Assembly (NCBI RefSeq): GCF_019279795.1
Contig: NC_056738.1
Location: forward strand, 406,633,245-406,697,244
From: Protopterus annectens
Lineage: Eukaryota > Chordata > Ceratodontiformes > Protopteridae
Length of the DNA stretch: 64,000 nt
Direction of reading: 5' to 3'
Part shown: one piece after another, positions 27,121-37,200 of the stretch
Layout: every line of letters begins with the position of its first letter
Numbering within the stretch: the stretch's first letter is position 1
Position numbers and translations under genes: made by a program
The notes under the pieces: generated by a model
What the model was told of the DNA's origin: nothing
What the model saw: only the letters and a program-made list of their open reading frames with translations
Database searches by the model: none

Positions 27121-28075
27121 ACATGCTTACAAACATGCAAATTGAAGATATGATAATTCACCTTTGTCACATTTTTACACTGAAGGAGGAAGCCAGAACA
27201 CATGCACGACCCCCCACACAATTACAGGGGGGCATGCAGAATCCACACAGAAGAAGCTACAGCCAAGAATTCATCCAGAGACATGTGCTGCAATATGGCA
27301 GTTCTGCTCACTGCACAACTGTGTAATGATCATTTACTTTCACACACATCCTACTTTTTCCAGATGTCCAAACATACCCAGTTATTAGGTGCAATGCTAA
27401 CGTTTGTGATGGAAAGTGAAAGAAAATGATGGCTGTCTTGTTAGTCTTAAATACACTGCAACCCCACCACCATCACCACCACCAGCAACACAAGCATAAG
27501 TCATAACAATACTAGTTTTACACTGAATTAGGCTAATAAAATACATCATTTTAGAGTATTCCTATCATGCTAGACCAGGGACTGCTGTTTAATAGTGATA
27601 AAACAGCAGCACTGGTGAGTCACTTGTATTAATGGATGGACTCGTATCTATCAGTTACATTAACTTTACTGAGTGCGTGCATCCAATTGTGGTTAAAAAA
27701 TGCACAATAATGACATATTTATCTTACTTCAGATACTTGCACATTAGTCTTGCAAAGCCAAATTAGTTACTGTTTACACTGAGTATACAACAAGGGGGTC
27801 ACTTACTTTCACCCACAGACAGCTCCCACCCCAACTCAGAATGTGTAGCTACCACTGTGTGCACTTCAGATATCCAGTTGTAATAACAAATGATGGGGAT
27901 CTAATTAATTTCAACTTTACCCTGCACAAACAGTAGCCACACATTAAAGTATTACAAATTGCTTCACATGATTTACATTAACCCTGCAAAGACAGAATAA
28001 TGAACAAACAACAGCAGTCAGTCAGTTTCCACCACAGATAACCCTAGCAATTATACTAATTTAACTGTGTAGTGC
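27119..28075. other. No gene recognised
   Basis: Mostly AT-rich DNA. The short frames over 27160-27430 are not conserved with anything I know. Confidence 0.45.
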
Positions 28076-28079
28076 ATGC

Positions 28080-29035
28080 CCCTCAGTTCTGGATAAAGCC
28101 AAGAATAATGGGGGGGGGGGGGCAAAGGCCCAACAGTTGGCAACAATTTGTAAGTATTACTCTAATTCAGATAGAATGTTAATTGAAAAATGGGTATGGC
28201 GTCAGCACACATTTTCTCAAGGATAAGAAGCATGAAGCTCTAATGTTTGGCATTATTGACTGACTGTAATCCTCAAAGATTTATCAGAAAAATGAAAAAT
28301 TATGCAATGCAAAAATATGAAACAAATTCAAGGATGATCTTCAAAATCAAGATTTGTTGTGAGTTAATTTGTAGCATACATTAATTCTGAGATGTCTGAT
28401 TGTATAAAACTTACTTTATCAACTCCTTTGGAGCATAGTGACAAAGCTAAAATATTAACAAAATAAATACTTAAACTCAGACAGATTTTAAACACTGCTC
28501 TTACATAATTAAGATGGTTAATAGAAAACATATTTACATAGCAAACATTTTCTGAAGGATATAAAGTCAGAAACCCAAATGTAAGTCATTACTTAGTAAC
28601 TGCAACCCTGTATACTATGAAGAGCCAGAAATTTTACAGTGTTAAAAAAAAAGAAGCTCTGGAACAGTCTGTAAAATCAGGGCAGTTGACAGATACTCTG
28701 CAGATCCATCCATCCATCCACTACCCATACCTCTCAACCCCTCTGAGCAAGAAATCTGGACAAGGCCATAAAAATGGGGAGACAAAGGCCCAAAATTAGG
28801 GTCATTTTTTAAATATTACTGTTCCAAGCTTACAGGTTTTGCATTTGCATGAATTTTCTGAAGGACGTGAAGTCTGAAACTCAAATGTATGTCATTATTT
28901 TCTGACTTAAATCATCAGTAATTTGCCAGTGATTTGCTAGAAAACCACAATTTTATGAAAAATGTACCAAAAATATGAGGTAAAAATCTGGACATTCTGT
29001 GAAAATCTGTACAGTTGAGAAGTGTGCCACTACCC
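28080..29035 (+). repeat. Diverged repeated segments
   Basis: Phrases recur in order at two or three positions: CAAAGGCCCAA (28123 and 28784), GTAAGTATTACT or AAATATTACTG (28151 and 28811), and GTCAGAAACCCAAATGTAAG at 28566 against GTCTGAAACTCAAATGTATG at 28872. This suggests old tandem copies of a several-hundred-bp repeat. A G run lies at 28110-28122 and CATCCATC units at 28707-28720. Confidence 0.55.
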
Positions 29036-29378
29036 ATGATATCTGGTTGCCTTCCAGGATTTGTCCACTGCTACTTTTGCTCACAGCAACTAGCCATTTC
29101 TATTCATTGTTGAATAATTCAAACTTTTTACTCCATACCATCTTCTAGCAAAGAGTAGAAACTCAGCACCTCCATACTAGTGTCATTTCACTAGATCTGT
29201 CTTTGTGCCCATTGTTTGTCTGCTTGTTTTTTATAATGTTTCCTTATTTAAAATAAAATAAAACAAACTAAAGAAAGAGCAGAAAGGCACCCTTAGCAGA
29301 CCAGCACCCTAGCTGGCCATCCAGTTCTCCTGTGCATAAGACCCGCTATGGAAGGAGGAGGAGAATGATCCCCCTGTT

Positions 29379-29523
29379 AACATAGCTGAAGCAACTACCT
29401 TATGTGTTCCTCCAGCACAGGCTCCTACAGACATATGGACAGGCAGATACTCACACACACGCCCACACACACATACACATACATATTCAAACAGACATTG
29501 GTACTGTCACTCACTCACACACA

Positions 29524-29584
<61 letters not shown>

Positions 29585-29585
29585 G

Positions 29586-29624
<39 letters not shown>

Positions 29625-29632
29625 ACACACAT
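29379..29632 (+). repeat. Dispersed repeat unit ending in (CA)n, copy 2
   Basis: The unit AACATAGCTGAAGCAACTAC to GGTACTGTCACTCACTC is followed by a (CA)n tract with CG-containing interruptions (GCACGCACGC at 29581) ending near 29632. It is the partner of the unit at 26932. The DNA beyond the CA run is not shared. Confidence 0.85.
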
Positions 29633-31177
29633 CCCCAGACAGTCAGGCCCATGAATGCCGCTGTACACACATACACACAACAGACACGAGTGTGCACGTA
29701 TGTCAGACCTGCAGTAACTGACCTGCTGCCATATACTGTAATGTGTGTACACTGTGAGTCTACTGCATTCAGATTTCACTGTGCTGCATAAAATAGCATG
29801 GTAGAGTTCGACTTTGATTCACTCTGTCATGCTATCCTGAAAAAAATTTATAGCTTCAGTGCAGAACATATCTCTGATTCACAGTAGTCATGGTTTAGGA
29901 CATCGCTAATTTACAATAGTCATGCTTTAGGACACACTGCATTTGCATGTGGTGATAGCAGCAAGACTGCTTGAAGTGCTGCTTTCTGCAGCCTTCATAG
30001 CTCTGCATTGCTGTAGTAATCTTCATATCTCCCCTTCATAACATACTGAGCAATCCTACTAGAAGAAGGTTTACACAGTGGGTTATATGTATCTTAGGAG
30101 CTTCCTCTAGCAATTGCTATCACTCTGATACCAGGCCTCAGTGTCATCAATTAACCTTAATCACTGGATAGAATCACATTAATTCTACTTTGCAACTGAA
30201 TACCATCAATAGCATTTCCTTCTGTACATAAAATGGCATGAGATACGATGTTTACTTTTGCTCAATAGCACTTTACAATTCAAAATGGCTAAATTATAGT
30301 TGATTTATATGTGTGTGTATGATGCAAGGGGACCTTGGTTAGGTCTGCAGAAAGTGTGAATCTCAAACACGCCTGTCTTTAATTTTCCACCGTTATAGTG
30401 CTACCACAAATAGTGACAAGAACTTTTAGCACATACTGTACTAACTTTGCCAAAGGAGGTTTACCACTGAAGCAAGCATACACTGCTCAGTTTGGAAGGG
30501 TATATAGGCAAGATTATTTCCTAAACTGTTCTTACCAATCATACTGCCTCACTTTCAATAAAACAGGGTCTGGAGTTTTGTTCCTAAATAAGAGGTCAGC
30601 TGGCTATTATCACTGCTTATTTGTGGACTTGTAGACATTACCAGCTGTAAAGAGGGTAAGGTTTCTCCTCCTCTTCTTTTGGATCCCTAGAGGGTTGCTT
30701 TAACATGTATACTCATTCATTATCTGTAAAATCTCAACACTCAGTGTTTTACTTTTTTAGTTCACTGCATATTTAGTTAAGTTGAGGGTATTCATAAATC
30801 AAGTATACAACAAGCTCAGTCCTATTTATACCTTGTTCCATCATATTACAGGTTCATGAAATTCTCCCACCTCCTGCAAAGTGCAACCCTTCAATTTACA
30901 TTCACAAGGGGAAACACTTTTATTAGCTACTTGCTAAGCCTGAACATTGGTTCGCTAGTCAACAATTCAACATCATGAATCTCCCACAGAGAATTTGACA
31001 TACCTTAAGTTCTCCTTATCCTACATTACATATGTATAATTTTCCACCACATTTACCACTTGCAGCTGTTTCCTATAGTCACCCTGTGGGCAGCCACTAC
31101 TCTCTACAGAATTTACTTGGCAAGTGATAAGAAACAGAGGTAAAATGCCAGGCCTGTCTTCCATATCATACATAAAC
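29633..31177. other. No gene recognised
   Basis: No element or exon recognised. A short phrase (CATGGTTTAGGACATCGCTA and its variant CATGCTTTAGGACACACTGC) is duplicated at about 29889-29940. Confidence 0.45.
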
Positions 31178-31186
31178 AAACACACA

Positions 31187-31220
<34 letters not shown>

Positions 31221-31226
31221 TGCATG

Positions 31227-31285
<59 letters not shown>

Positions 31286-31348
31286 GCACACACACACACA
31301 CATACACACACACACACGCACGTGCGCACATGCACAGACACACACACC
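31178..31348 (+). repeat. (CA)n microsatellite, interrupted
   Basis: About 170 bp of CA-rich repeat with a central break (CGCTTGCATGCT) and several CG steps. It is flanked by non-coding DNA. Confidence 0.95.
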
Positions 31349-31824
31349 CCTTTGAACAATCTGCATTTTGTGTAAGTTCTGACTTCTTATAGCTTCTCAG
31401 CAGGTATTGGCAGAAATGATACATAATATTTATAGGTCAATCTCAAAAATACATAATTCTCTAGGGCATGGCTAGGATGTGACTAGGGTAGCAGTACTTT
31501 TCTCCTGCTCTGCTTCTACTTATACTTCTGACAGGAAATTATATTTCTAAACAATTCTAAACAACATAGTTGAGTGGATTTCAATAAATCTTACAATGAT
31601 TGAGGATTGTATCGAATAATTTTTTACATATTCCTTTATTTTTCCTGTCAAATTCTTTGTAGAAAATATTTGTCACTATATCCAGCCTTATAATGAGTCA
31701 CACAAAGGTAACTTCACAAGATTCTGTGCTTAAAAAAAAGAGATTCATTCAGTACTAACATTCAAGAATTATCAGTTAAGATAGATAAATTGGGCACCAA
31801 AACTGAGGAGTTTAAACAGAACTG

Positions 31825-31832
31825 TTCCAAAC
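31825..31832. repeat. 8-bp target duplication, left
   Basis: TTCCAAAC here is repeated at 32261-32268. Removing the intervening 428 bp plus one copy restores the L1-like ORF1 coiled-coil reading (..CSKQIEKS..). Confidence 0.75.
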
Positions 31833-32260
31833 GGGTCTATATTATATCATCAAATGCTTAAAAAAGGTGAACGATGAATAATCGACTCCATGTAAGCGAA
31901 AGCTTACAATCTCAAAAGCTCAGAACAGTGATTTTTTTTCCAAGGGAAAAAAATCGCTGTTCCAAAAAAAAAAAAAAAAGAAAAAAAAATTGAAAGAATA
32001 CATAAAGTGGGGGGGGGATTCACCCCCCCCATACCCCCCGATGTGGGGGGCTGTGCCCCCCACAACCCCCTACTTAAATATACCATCTCCAAGATAGCAC
32101 TACAGTGCCAAAACGGCAAAGTAATGGAAGCGGTCAAGCAAATTCTTTCCCTAGGAAAGAATTTGTTTAAAAGCCGCTTCGCTATTTTGCCTTTTCATTG
32201 TTTTAAGTTCGATCAAGACGCATTCGATAGAATGCGTCTTCGGTCATCTAATAGGAACCC
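31833..32260. mobile_element. 428-bp non-autonomous element built of hairpins
   Basis: It is bounded by 8-bp duplications inside an ORF1 remnant. The ends are imperfect inverted repeats (GGGTCTATATTATATCATC against inverted right end GGGTTCCTATTAGATGACC, 13 of 19). Internal hairpins in order are: 31891-31908 (7-bp arms, GAAA loop); 31923-31962 (16-bp arms with one G-T pair); 32010-32030 (G8/C8); 32042-32064 (9-bp arms, TGTGGGGGG); 32115-32191 (nested palindrome with CAAATTCTTTCC/GGAAAGAATTTG at its core); 32215-32240 (10-11 bp arms, AAGACGCATT). It has no coding capacity. An 8-bp duplication is usual for hAT, P or Merlin elements, but the termini do not clearly identify any of them. Confidence 0.7.
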
Positions 32261-32268
32261 TTCCAAAC
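32261..32268. repeat. 8-bp target duplication, right
   Basis: Second copy of TTCCAAAC, immediately after the ...GGAACCC end of the hairpin element. Confidence 0.75.
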
Positions 32269-33217
32269 AAATAGAAAAATCAGCAAATCTCTGCAGCTGT
32301 AGAAGACCTAGATATCAGGCATAGTAGATTCTTTAAATGGCATAGAAGAAAGAGTGAATGAGGATGAAAATAATATTGAGCTCCTGTTAAAGCAAAATAC
32401 TGTTCTCCTAGTGAAAACTGATGACCTAGAAAATAGATCTCGCAGGAATAACATCTGCATATTTGGATTATCTGAAAGAACTGAAGGTAATAATACATTT
32501 AATTTTTAGTCTTCCTGGCTTCCTAAAATTTTAGACTTACTAGAAGCACTCTCATTTGGAATAGAAATAGCACATAGATCCTTAGGTTCTCCTGCATCAA
32601 AAAACAACACTTCTCAGAGGTCTATTATTGTTAATTTTTTTCCTCTCAAGATAAAGAGCTTGTTCTTTAGGCTGCCTGGGATAAATCACCATTCAAAATA
32701 GATGGATGTAGCATTTGTTTTGACAAGTGACTATTCTGCAGCAGTAATATGCAAGAGAAGACAATTTCTTCCTCTCGTTTGAGAACTTAAGAAAAAACAA
32801 ATAAAATTACATCTACTGTCTCCTACCAGATTAAAGATTTTCCTTTCAGATCAAACTAAACTATGTGAAGATCATATCTAAAACTAATAAAATATTAGCG
32901 CAAACAGAAGATATGGATTGGTCCATTATATCCTTTATGAGACATGCAGAGAAAAATGGATGGAAGGTAAATGAAAAGAAGAAGAAATTAAGATACAAAT
33001 GGCTGTTTTTTTTAATTGATATATAAAGAAAAGAGCAAAGTGTTAAGATTGCTTTTCTCCTTATATAAATCTACGTATTCTTTATCTTCATATTTTTTAA
33101 CAATACTGGAAAAGATCTCATATGCATCTATAACATAACAGAAGTTAGAAAATCAAAGTAAACTATTACAAGATAATCCAACCTTTTTATGTTATACTTG
33201 CCTATTTTATAAACAAG

Positions 33218-33229
33218 CAATACTTTCTT
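33218..33229. repeat. 12-bp SINE target duplication, left
   Basis: CAATACTTTCTT, repeated exactly at 33576-33587 on the other side of the SINE. Confidence 0.85.
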
Positions 33230-33575
33230 GATATTCATCCATCCATCCAGCCTCAACCCCTTTTTCCTATTTTACACATGGGGTCAGGTATCACTTCAAC
33301 AGTGACAGTCATCTATAGCCAAGGTTTACACCACTGGGTGGCTAGCCCTGCCATGGTAGTTCATCCATACCACTCATTCCCATGCATACTCACACCTATG
33401 GCCAATTAGAGTGTTCAAGCCAATGTGGGAGGAAGATGGTGCACTTGGAAGAAACCCACAAGACCACAGGGAGGACATGCAGACTCTGCACAGAAGGCAC
33501 CCCAGCCAAGAATCGAACTGGAGAACTTCTTGCTGTGAGGTGACAATGTTAACCGTTGCAACACCGCAGCTGCCC
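33230..33575 (-). mobile_element. tRNA-derived SINE with (GGAT)n tail
   Basis: Read on the minus strand, it starts GGGGCAGCTGCGGTGTTGCA. It has an A-box-like stretch (TTGCAACGGTTAACATTG) and a B-box-like AGTTCGATTCT at 33511-33521, then GTGGGTTTCTTCCAAGTG and the shared phrase TCTAATTGGCCATAGGTGTG. It ends in a GGATGGATGGAT tail at 33237-33250. This organisation matches SINEs abundant in fishes. RNA polymerase III would transcribe an intact copy, and a partner LINE would mobilise it. Exact flanking duplications confirm retroposition. Confidence 0.85.
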
Positions 33576-33587
33576 CAATACTTTCTT
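33576..33587. repeat. 12-bp SINE target duplication, right
   Basis: CAATACTTTCTT, identical to 33218-33229. Confidence 0.85.
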
Positions 33588-34470
33588 CATATGTTATAAT
33601 GAAATATTATTAGGTCTTTTTAGTGTCAGTCCTTATTTAAAAGAAATCTATAGTCCCTATACCAAAGTTTACACCATGGTCTTGCATTCATGGTTGGTTA
33701 TCATTAAGCTAATGCATGCTTTGTGTCTGTGTGTCAGTTGTAGTTGCACTGAGTTTGATTACATTAGCTTACATATCTAATTCTTTAAGTTGTTTTGTTC
33801 CCAAAAATGGAAAATTATTTACTAAAAAGGGACTTGTCCTCCAAGTGACATTTTATGTTTAAAAGCATTAACAGTGAAAAAATACCTTACAGGGGGATAA
33901 ATAGACAAACATATTTTATGAATGTAGATGTGCCCCTGTCTGACTGTAATTCAGTGTAACATTTGAGGAGTTGTTTTATCATTACTAATAATATATCCTG
34001 AAAGCTGTTTACCTTATTAGTGCATGGGCTTTGATAATGCGTAGCTCCTGTGCCTTACCGGATGAATTGCTATGTGTTTGTTTTTGAAGGAGAGAGATAA
34101 TTACATTCTCTGTGGATATATTTCATGTTATAGTTCGCAAATGAAGGGGCTATGATGCTTGGAATAGATTTAAAATAATCTCTCCTTATAGATTTGTTAT
34201 ATGTGTTCCTTGATCTTGATAAAGAGATGAAACACTGTCAGAGAAATATGTTGTCTGGTTACAAGACATATTTGTAAAAAGTAGAATTTTTTTCTCTCTA
34301 GTGCTAATGACTTTTCTCATTTTACTTAAACACTTGAAGTTTTCTCTAGTAAACGGATTGAGCTTTGTGAAGTTTCCTGCCCATGCAGAGAATCAGGGTT
34401 GTTAACAGCTTATGATTTTGATTGGTGGACAGCTTTAGAAGGTTAATTTAAATAATATGTATTTTACTCT
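33588..34470. other. No gene recognised
   Basis: AT-rich sequence. No coding or repeat structure is identified. Confidence 0.5.
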
Positions 34471-34472
34471 AC

Positions 34473-35280
34473 ATCACTGTGATTTTTTGGCACTGCAAAC
34501 TGGTCTGCTGTTCTAGTTATTAAGTTAATCTAGCTGTGAGTAGTATAGCCAGGTAGAGATTTGCTGCACCAGGACTTCTTGTTCCTCTCTGAGCACTTTC
34601 TCCTGCTGTTTCTAGCTAGAGGGAACCCCTCAGCACCCTAGTGAGAGTACAGTGCGGACCAGAACCTTTCTGGTTAGACTGGATAGATGGAGAAGACAGA
34701 GTGTGGTCTGCCATTGGATAATTCTGTTAGTTCAGACCTCTGACTTGTTGGTTTTTAAACCCTACATAGGTGCAGGCCTGTGCTTGTTTTAACCGTGCTC
34801 ACTCTGAGAGCAGAGACGCCAGAGAAATCCAGGCTTTCAGCCAGATCTTCAAATGATAAGTCAATTTACTGTTGCACTTTTTACTGATTTTATTGTTGTC
34901 TGCCTACTGCACTGTTGTAACGCCTTAACTGAGTGCAGGATTTAAAGTTTTTTACTGCTGCTACATCACTGTGTTATTTCAGAACTGCAAACTGGTCTGC
35001 TGTTCTAGTTATTAAGTTAATCTAGATGTGAGTAGTACAGCCCTGGAACAGATTTGCTACACCAGGACTTCTCGTTCCTCTCTAAGCACTTTCTCCTGCC
35101 ATTTCTAGCTAGAGGGAAGTCCTCAGCACCCTGGTGAGAGTAGAGTGCTGACTGGAACCTTTCTGGTGAAACTGGATAGGTGGAAAGGACAGAGAGTGGT
35201 CTGCCATTGGATAATTCTGTTAGTTCAGGCCACTGATTCATTGGTATTTAAACCCCACATTAGCACGGGCTTGCACTTAG
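34473..35280 (+). repeat. Two long direct units, about 492-bp period, upstream of LINE-A
   Basis: The segment from ATCACTGTG (34473) to about 34795 is repeated from 34965 to about 35280, roughly 85-90% similar by eye. Shared phrases include GCAAACTGGTCTGCTGTTCT, CACTTTCTCCTGC, TTCTAGCTAGAGGGAA and GTGGTCTGCCATTGGATAAT. The pair ends 280 bp before LINE-A ORF1, as expected for duplicated 5' UTR promoter monomers. Membership of LINE-A is inferred from position only. Confidence 0.75.
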
Positions 35281-35562
35281 TTGAGCATCACTCAATGGTG
35301 TTGCGCTGTGGTAATTACTAGCAAGGTATTCCATCTTAAATTTTCTCCTTAACAGTGCCTAAGTGATTCTCTGTTAGCACAGTCCCACTCAACAATCAGT
35401 GTGTGATAAACTCATTCCATCCCCCAGAAATCCACATGTAGCTGTATACACCCTTCAGACCCTAGACCCTTAACTCCCAGTAGCTCTTCTAGGTCCATCC
35501 TTCTTATTCTGACAAACATGTTCAGGTAGTTTCCTGTTGCTTCTCCAGCTAGCCTGGTTGAC

Positions 35563-35742
35563 ATGGGCATCCTGTGGCAATGTGGCAATTGCCTCATGTA
35601 TACAGACAACCCTCTGCTGCTAGCACCCATGAACACAATTTGCAAGAGATGCAATTACATTAAGAACCTGGAATCCAAGCTCTCTTGCTCTCAAGCTAGT
35701 ACATCTGGCACAGAGAAGGTTGCGAGCACAAAAACAGCATCT

Positions 35743-35777
<35 letters not shown>

Positions 35778-35782
35778 GCACG

Positions 35783-35825
<43 letters not shown>

Positions 35826-35988
35826 CTCCCACTTAACACACACCCACATACATGAAGGTTCTCATCAGGAACATACCCAAACCCAAGAGACCTCCCAAAC
35901 AAAAACACATGCACACTGGAGAACAACATATCGTACAACACCAGTGTCCCACAGCCTCAAAGACCAAAGACTAAGCCCAACATATTAG
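35563..35988 (+). pseudogene. LINE-A ORF1, zinc-ribbon part with in-frame (CA)n
   Basis: An open frame of 141 codons. The N-terminus has two CxxC pairs, WQCGNC (35572-35590) and TICKRCNY (35638-35660), suggesting one zinc ribbon. A Ser/Thr-rich linker follows. Then comes a (CA)n tract (35745-35821) read as His-Thr repeats with Arg and Ala interruptions, and a polar tail. CR1-clade ORF1 proteins bind element RNA and usually carry a zinc module and an esterase. The frame stops at 35988 at a shift, and the esterase continues in another frame from about 35977. The dinucleotide run inside the coding region has probably expanded in this copy. Confidence 0.75.
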
Positions 35989-36490
35989 TCATTGGAGACT
36001 CAGTTGTGAGACACACAGATGTGCCCCTCACCAGGCTGGATAAGGAGAAAATCACAATGAGTTGCTTGTCAGGTGCCAGAATTCATCATATCACACAAGC
36101 ACTTAAGTCTCTCAACAACAGGCACAGCTATGACTCCATCATTGTCCATGTTGGTGTGAATGACTTGAGACGTACCTCTGTGGACTATATGAAGAGAAAC
36201 ATGATCAAACTCACTGAATATGTGTCCCAGGCAGGTATGTCCCTAGACATGAGCAGCATTTTACCTTCACCAAGAATGATGCCTCAATACAAACAGAAAA
36301 TGATTGACTTTAACAATTGGCTCAGTTTCTGGTGTCATTCCAGGGGTATCCAGTGCCTGACAACCTGTGACAAAATGATAGATAAGCTTTGATGCTAGAG
36401 ATGGCCTTCATCTAACCCCGCTGGGCTTCTGGCTATTGGCAAAGGCTCTTGCCTCCCCCATAGTGCCTATTTTTGGCAGTGTCACAAGGA
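35977..36490 (+). pseudogene. LINE-A ORF1, SGNH esterase domain
   Basis: Reading from 35977, NILVIGDSVVRHTD contains the GDS nucleophile block. SIIVHVGVNDLRR at 36136-36175 is the oxyanion block (GxND). DARDGLHLTPLGFWLLAKAL, about 36394-36453, has the Asp/His catalytic pair in the DGLHLTPLG form. All SGNH blocks are thus visible. The domain is typical of ORF1 in CR1-clade LINEs, where its role in transposition is not settled. An internal stop at 36390, just before the DGLH block, breaks the frame. Confidence 0.85.
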
Positions 36491-36536
36491 CCAAATCTCC
36501 AATGTAAAAAATTCTTCTAATCATAACTTAAAGGTC

Positions 36537-37200
36537 ATGCTGCAAAATGCTAGGAGCCTTAACATGAAACTGCACTCACTGGAAGTTTTCCTAACCTTAG
36601 AAGATGCTGACATCTGTGCAGTCACCGAAACCTGGTTCAAAGCTGTGGAGAGCACCACAGCTTTACCAAGCTACTCTACCTACCATTCATACAGACCCAA
36701 ATCAGAGGGCAAGAAAGCTAGAGGTGGAGGTGTATCTATATACATTAAAGATACTCACACCTCCAGACTGGTCAAACAGTATGATGCACACAAGACACTT
36801 CAAGTGCAACTAACTGTGGGCAAGACACCTATCCAAGTCTTAGCCGGCTACAGCCCCCCTTCCATGAATCATGATACCCACTCTAACTATCTGGATCTAC
36901 TTGACTCCATCTAGATTCAACCCTACACCCTGGTCCTGGGTGACTTTAACTATCCAACCATAGATTGGAAGAGCTACTCATCCCAGAACACTCTTGCACA
37001 AGGATTTCTCAACTTTTTTAACTCAAACACGTTGCACCAGCTGGTCAGCACCCCCACAAGGGGCAACAGCATCTTGGACCTAGTACTGACAAACATGGGT
37101 GATTGGTGCAGCACCCCTGTAGTGTCATCACCCCTGGTAAGATCAGACCACAAGGCAATCATTTTTTAAGTCACCATCCCCTCAACCCCCCCAAACTGGG
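36537..37200 (+). pseudogene. LINE-A AP endonuclease
   Basis: The start MLQNARSLNMKLHSLEVF is the usual NARS opening. ICAVTETWFK (36614-36643) has the catalytic Glu. GGGVSIYIKD follows at 36727, LVLGDFNYPTIDW at 36930-36968 holds the Asp/Asn pair, and SPLVRSDHKAI (37130-37160) holds the final SDH. All catalytic blocks are therefore retained, although stops at 36912 (TAG) and 37167 (TAA) interrupt the frame. The enzyme makes the first-strand nick that primes reverse transcription. The homologous region at 63.1-63.7 kb is open. Confidence 0.88.

Larger units (their letters stand above)
31690..33026 (+). pseudogene. L1/Tx1-like ORF1 remnant, split by a MITE
   Basis: Translation in shifting frames gives a coiled-coil start (IQELSVKIDKLGTKTEEFK before 31825), then, after the MITE, QIEKSANL, ISAAVEDLDIRHSR and ERVNEDENNIELLLKQN. 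DLENRSRRNNICIFGLSE follows at about 32427-32480. LENRSRRNNI is the start of the RRM-like domain of L1-type ORF1 proteins. HRSLG (32573) and RSIIVNFF (32620) match the RRM core, and NGWKVNEKKKKLRYKW (32956-33003) its C-terminal end. ORF1 proteins of this type are RNA-binding trimers that coat the LINE RNA. Many shifts and stops inactivate this one. A different L1-like 3' end lies at 39.7 kb and a 5' end at 50.4 kb. Confidence 0.75.

Noticed and set aside
29402..29791. Several long frames over CA/TG repeats (also near 16.8, 26.9, 31.2 and 49.3 kb)
   Set aside because: Dinucleotide repeats have no stop codons in most frames, so these are artefacts of composition.
34195..34260. Possible second hammerhead-like motif (TTGATAAAGAGATGAAACAC)
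   Set aside because: The core lacks CTGANGA and no stem II or cleavage triplet can be formed convincingly.
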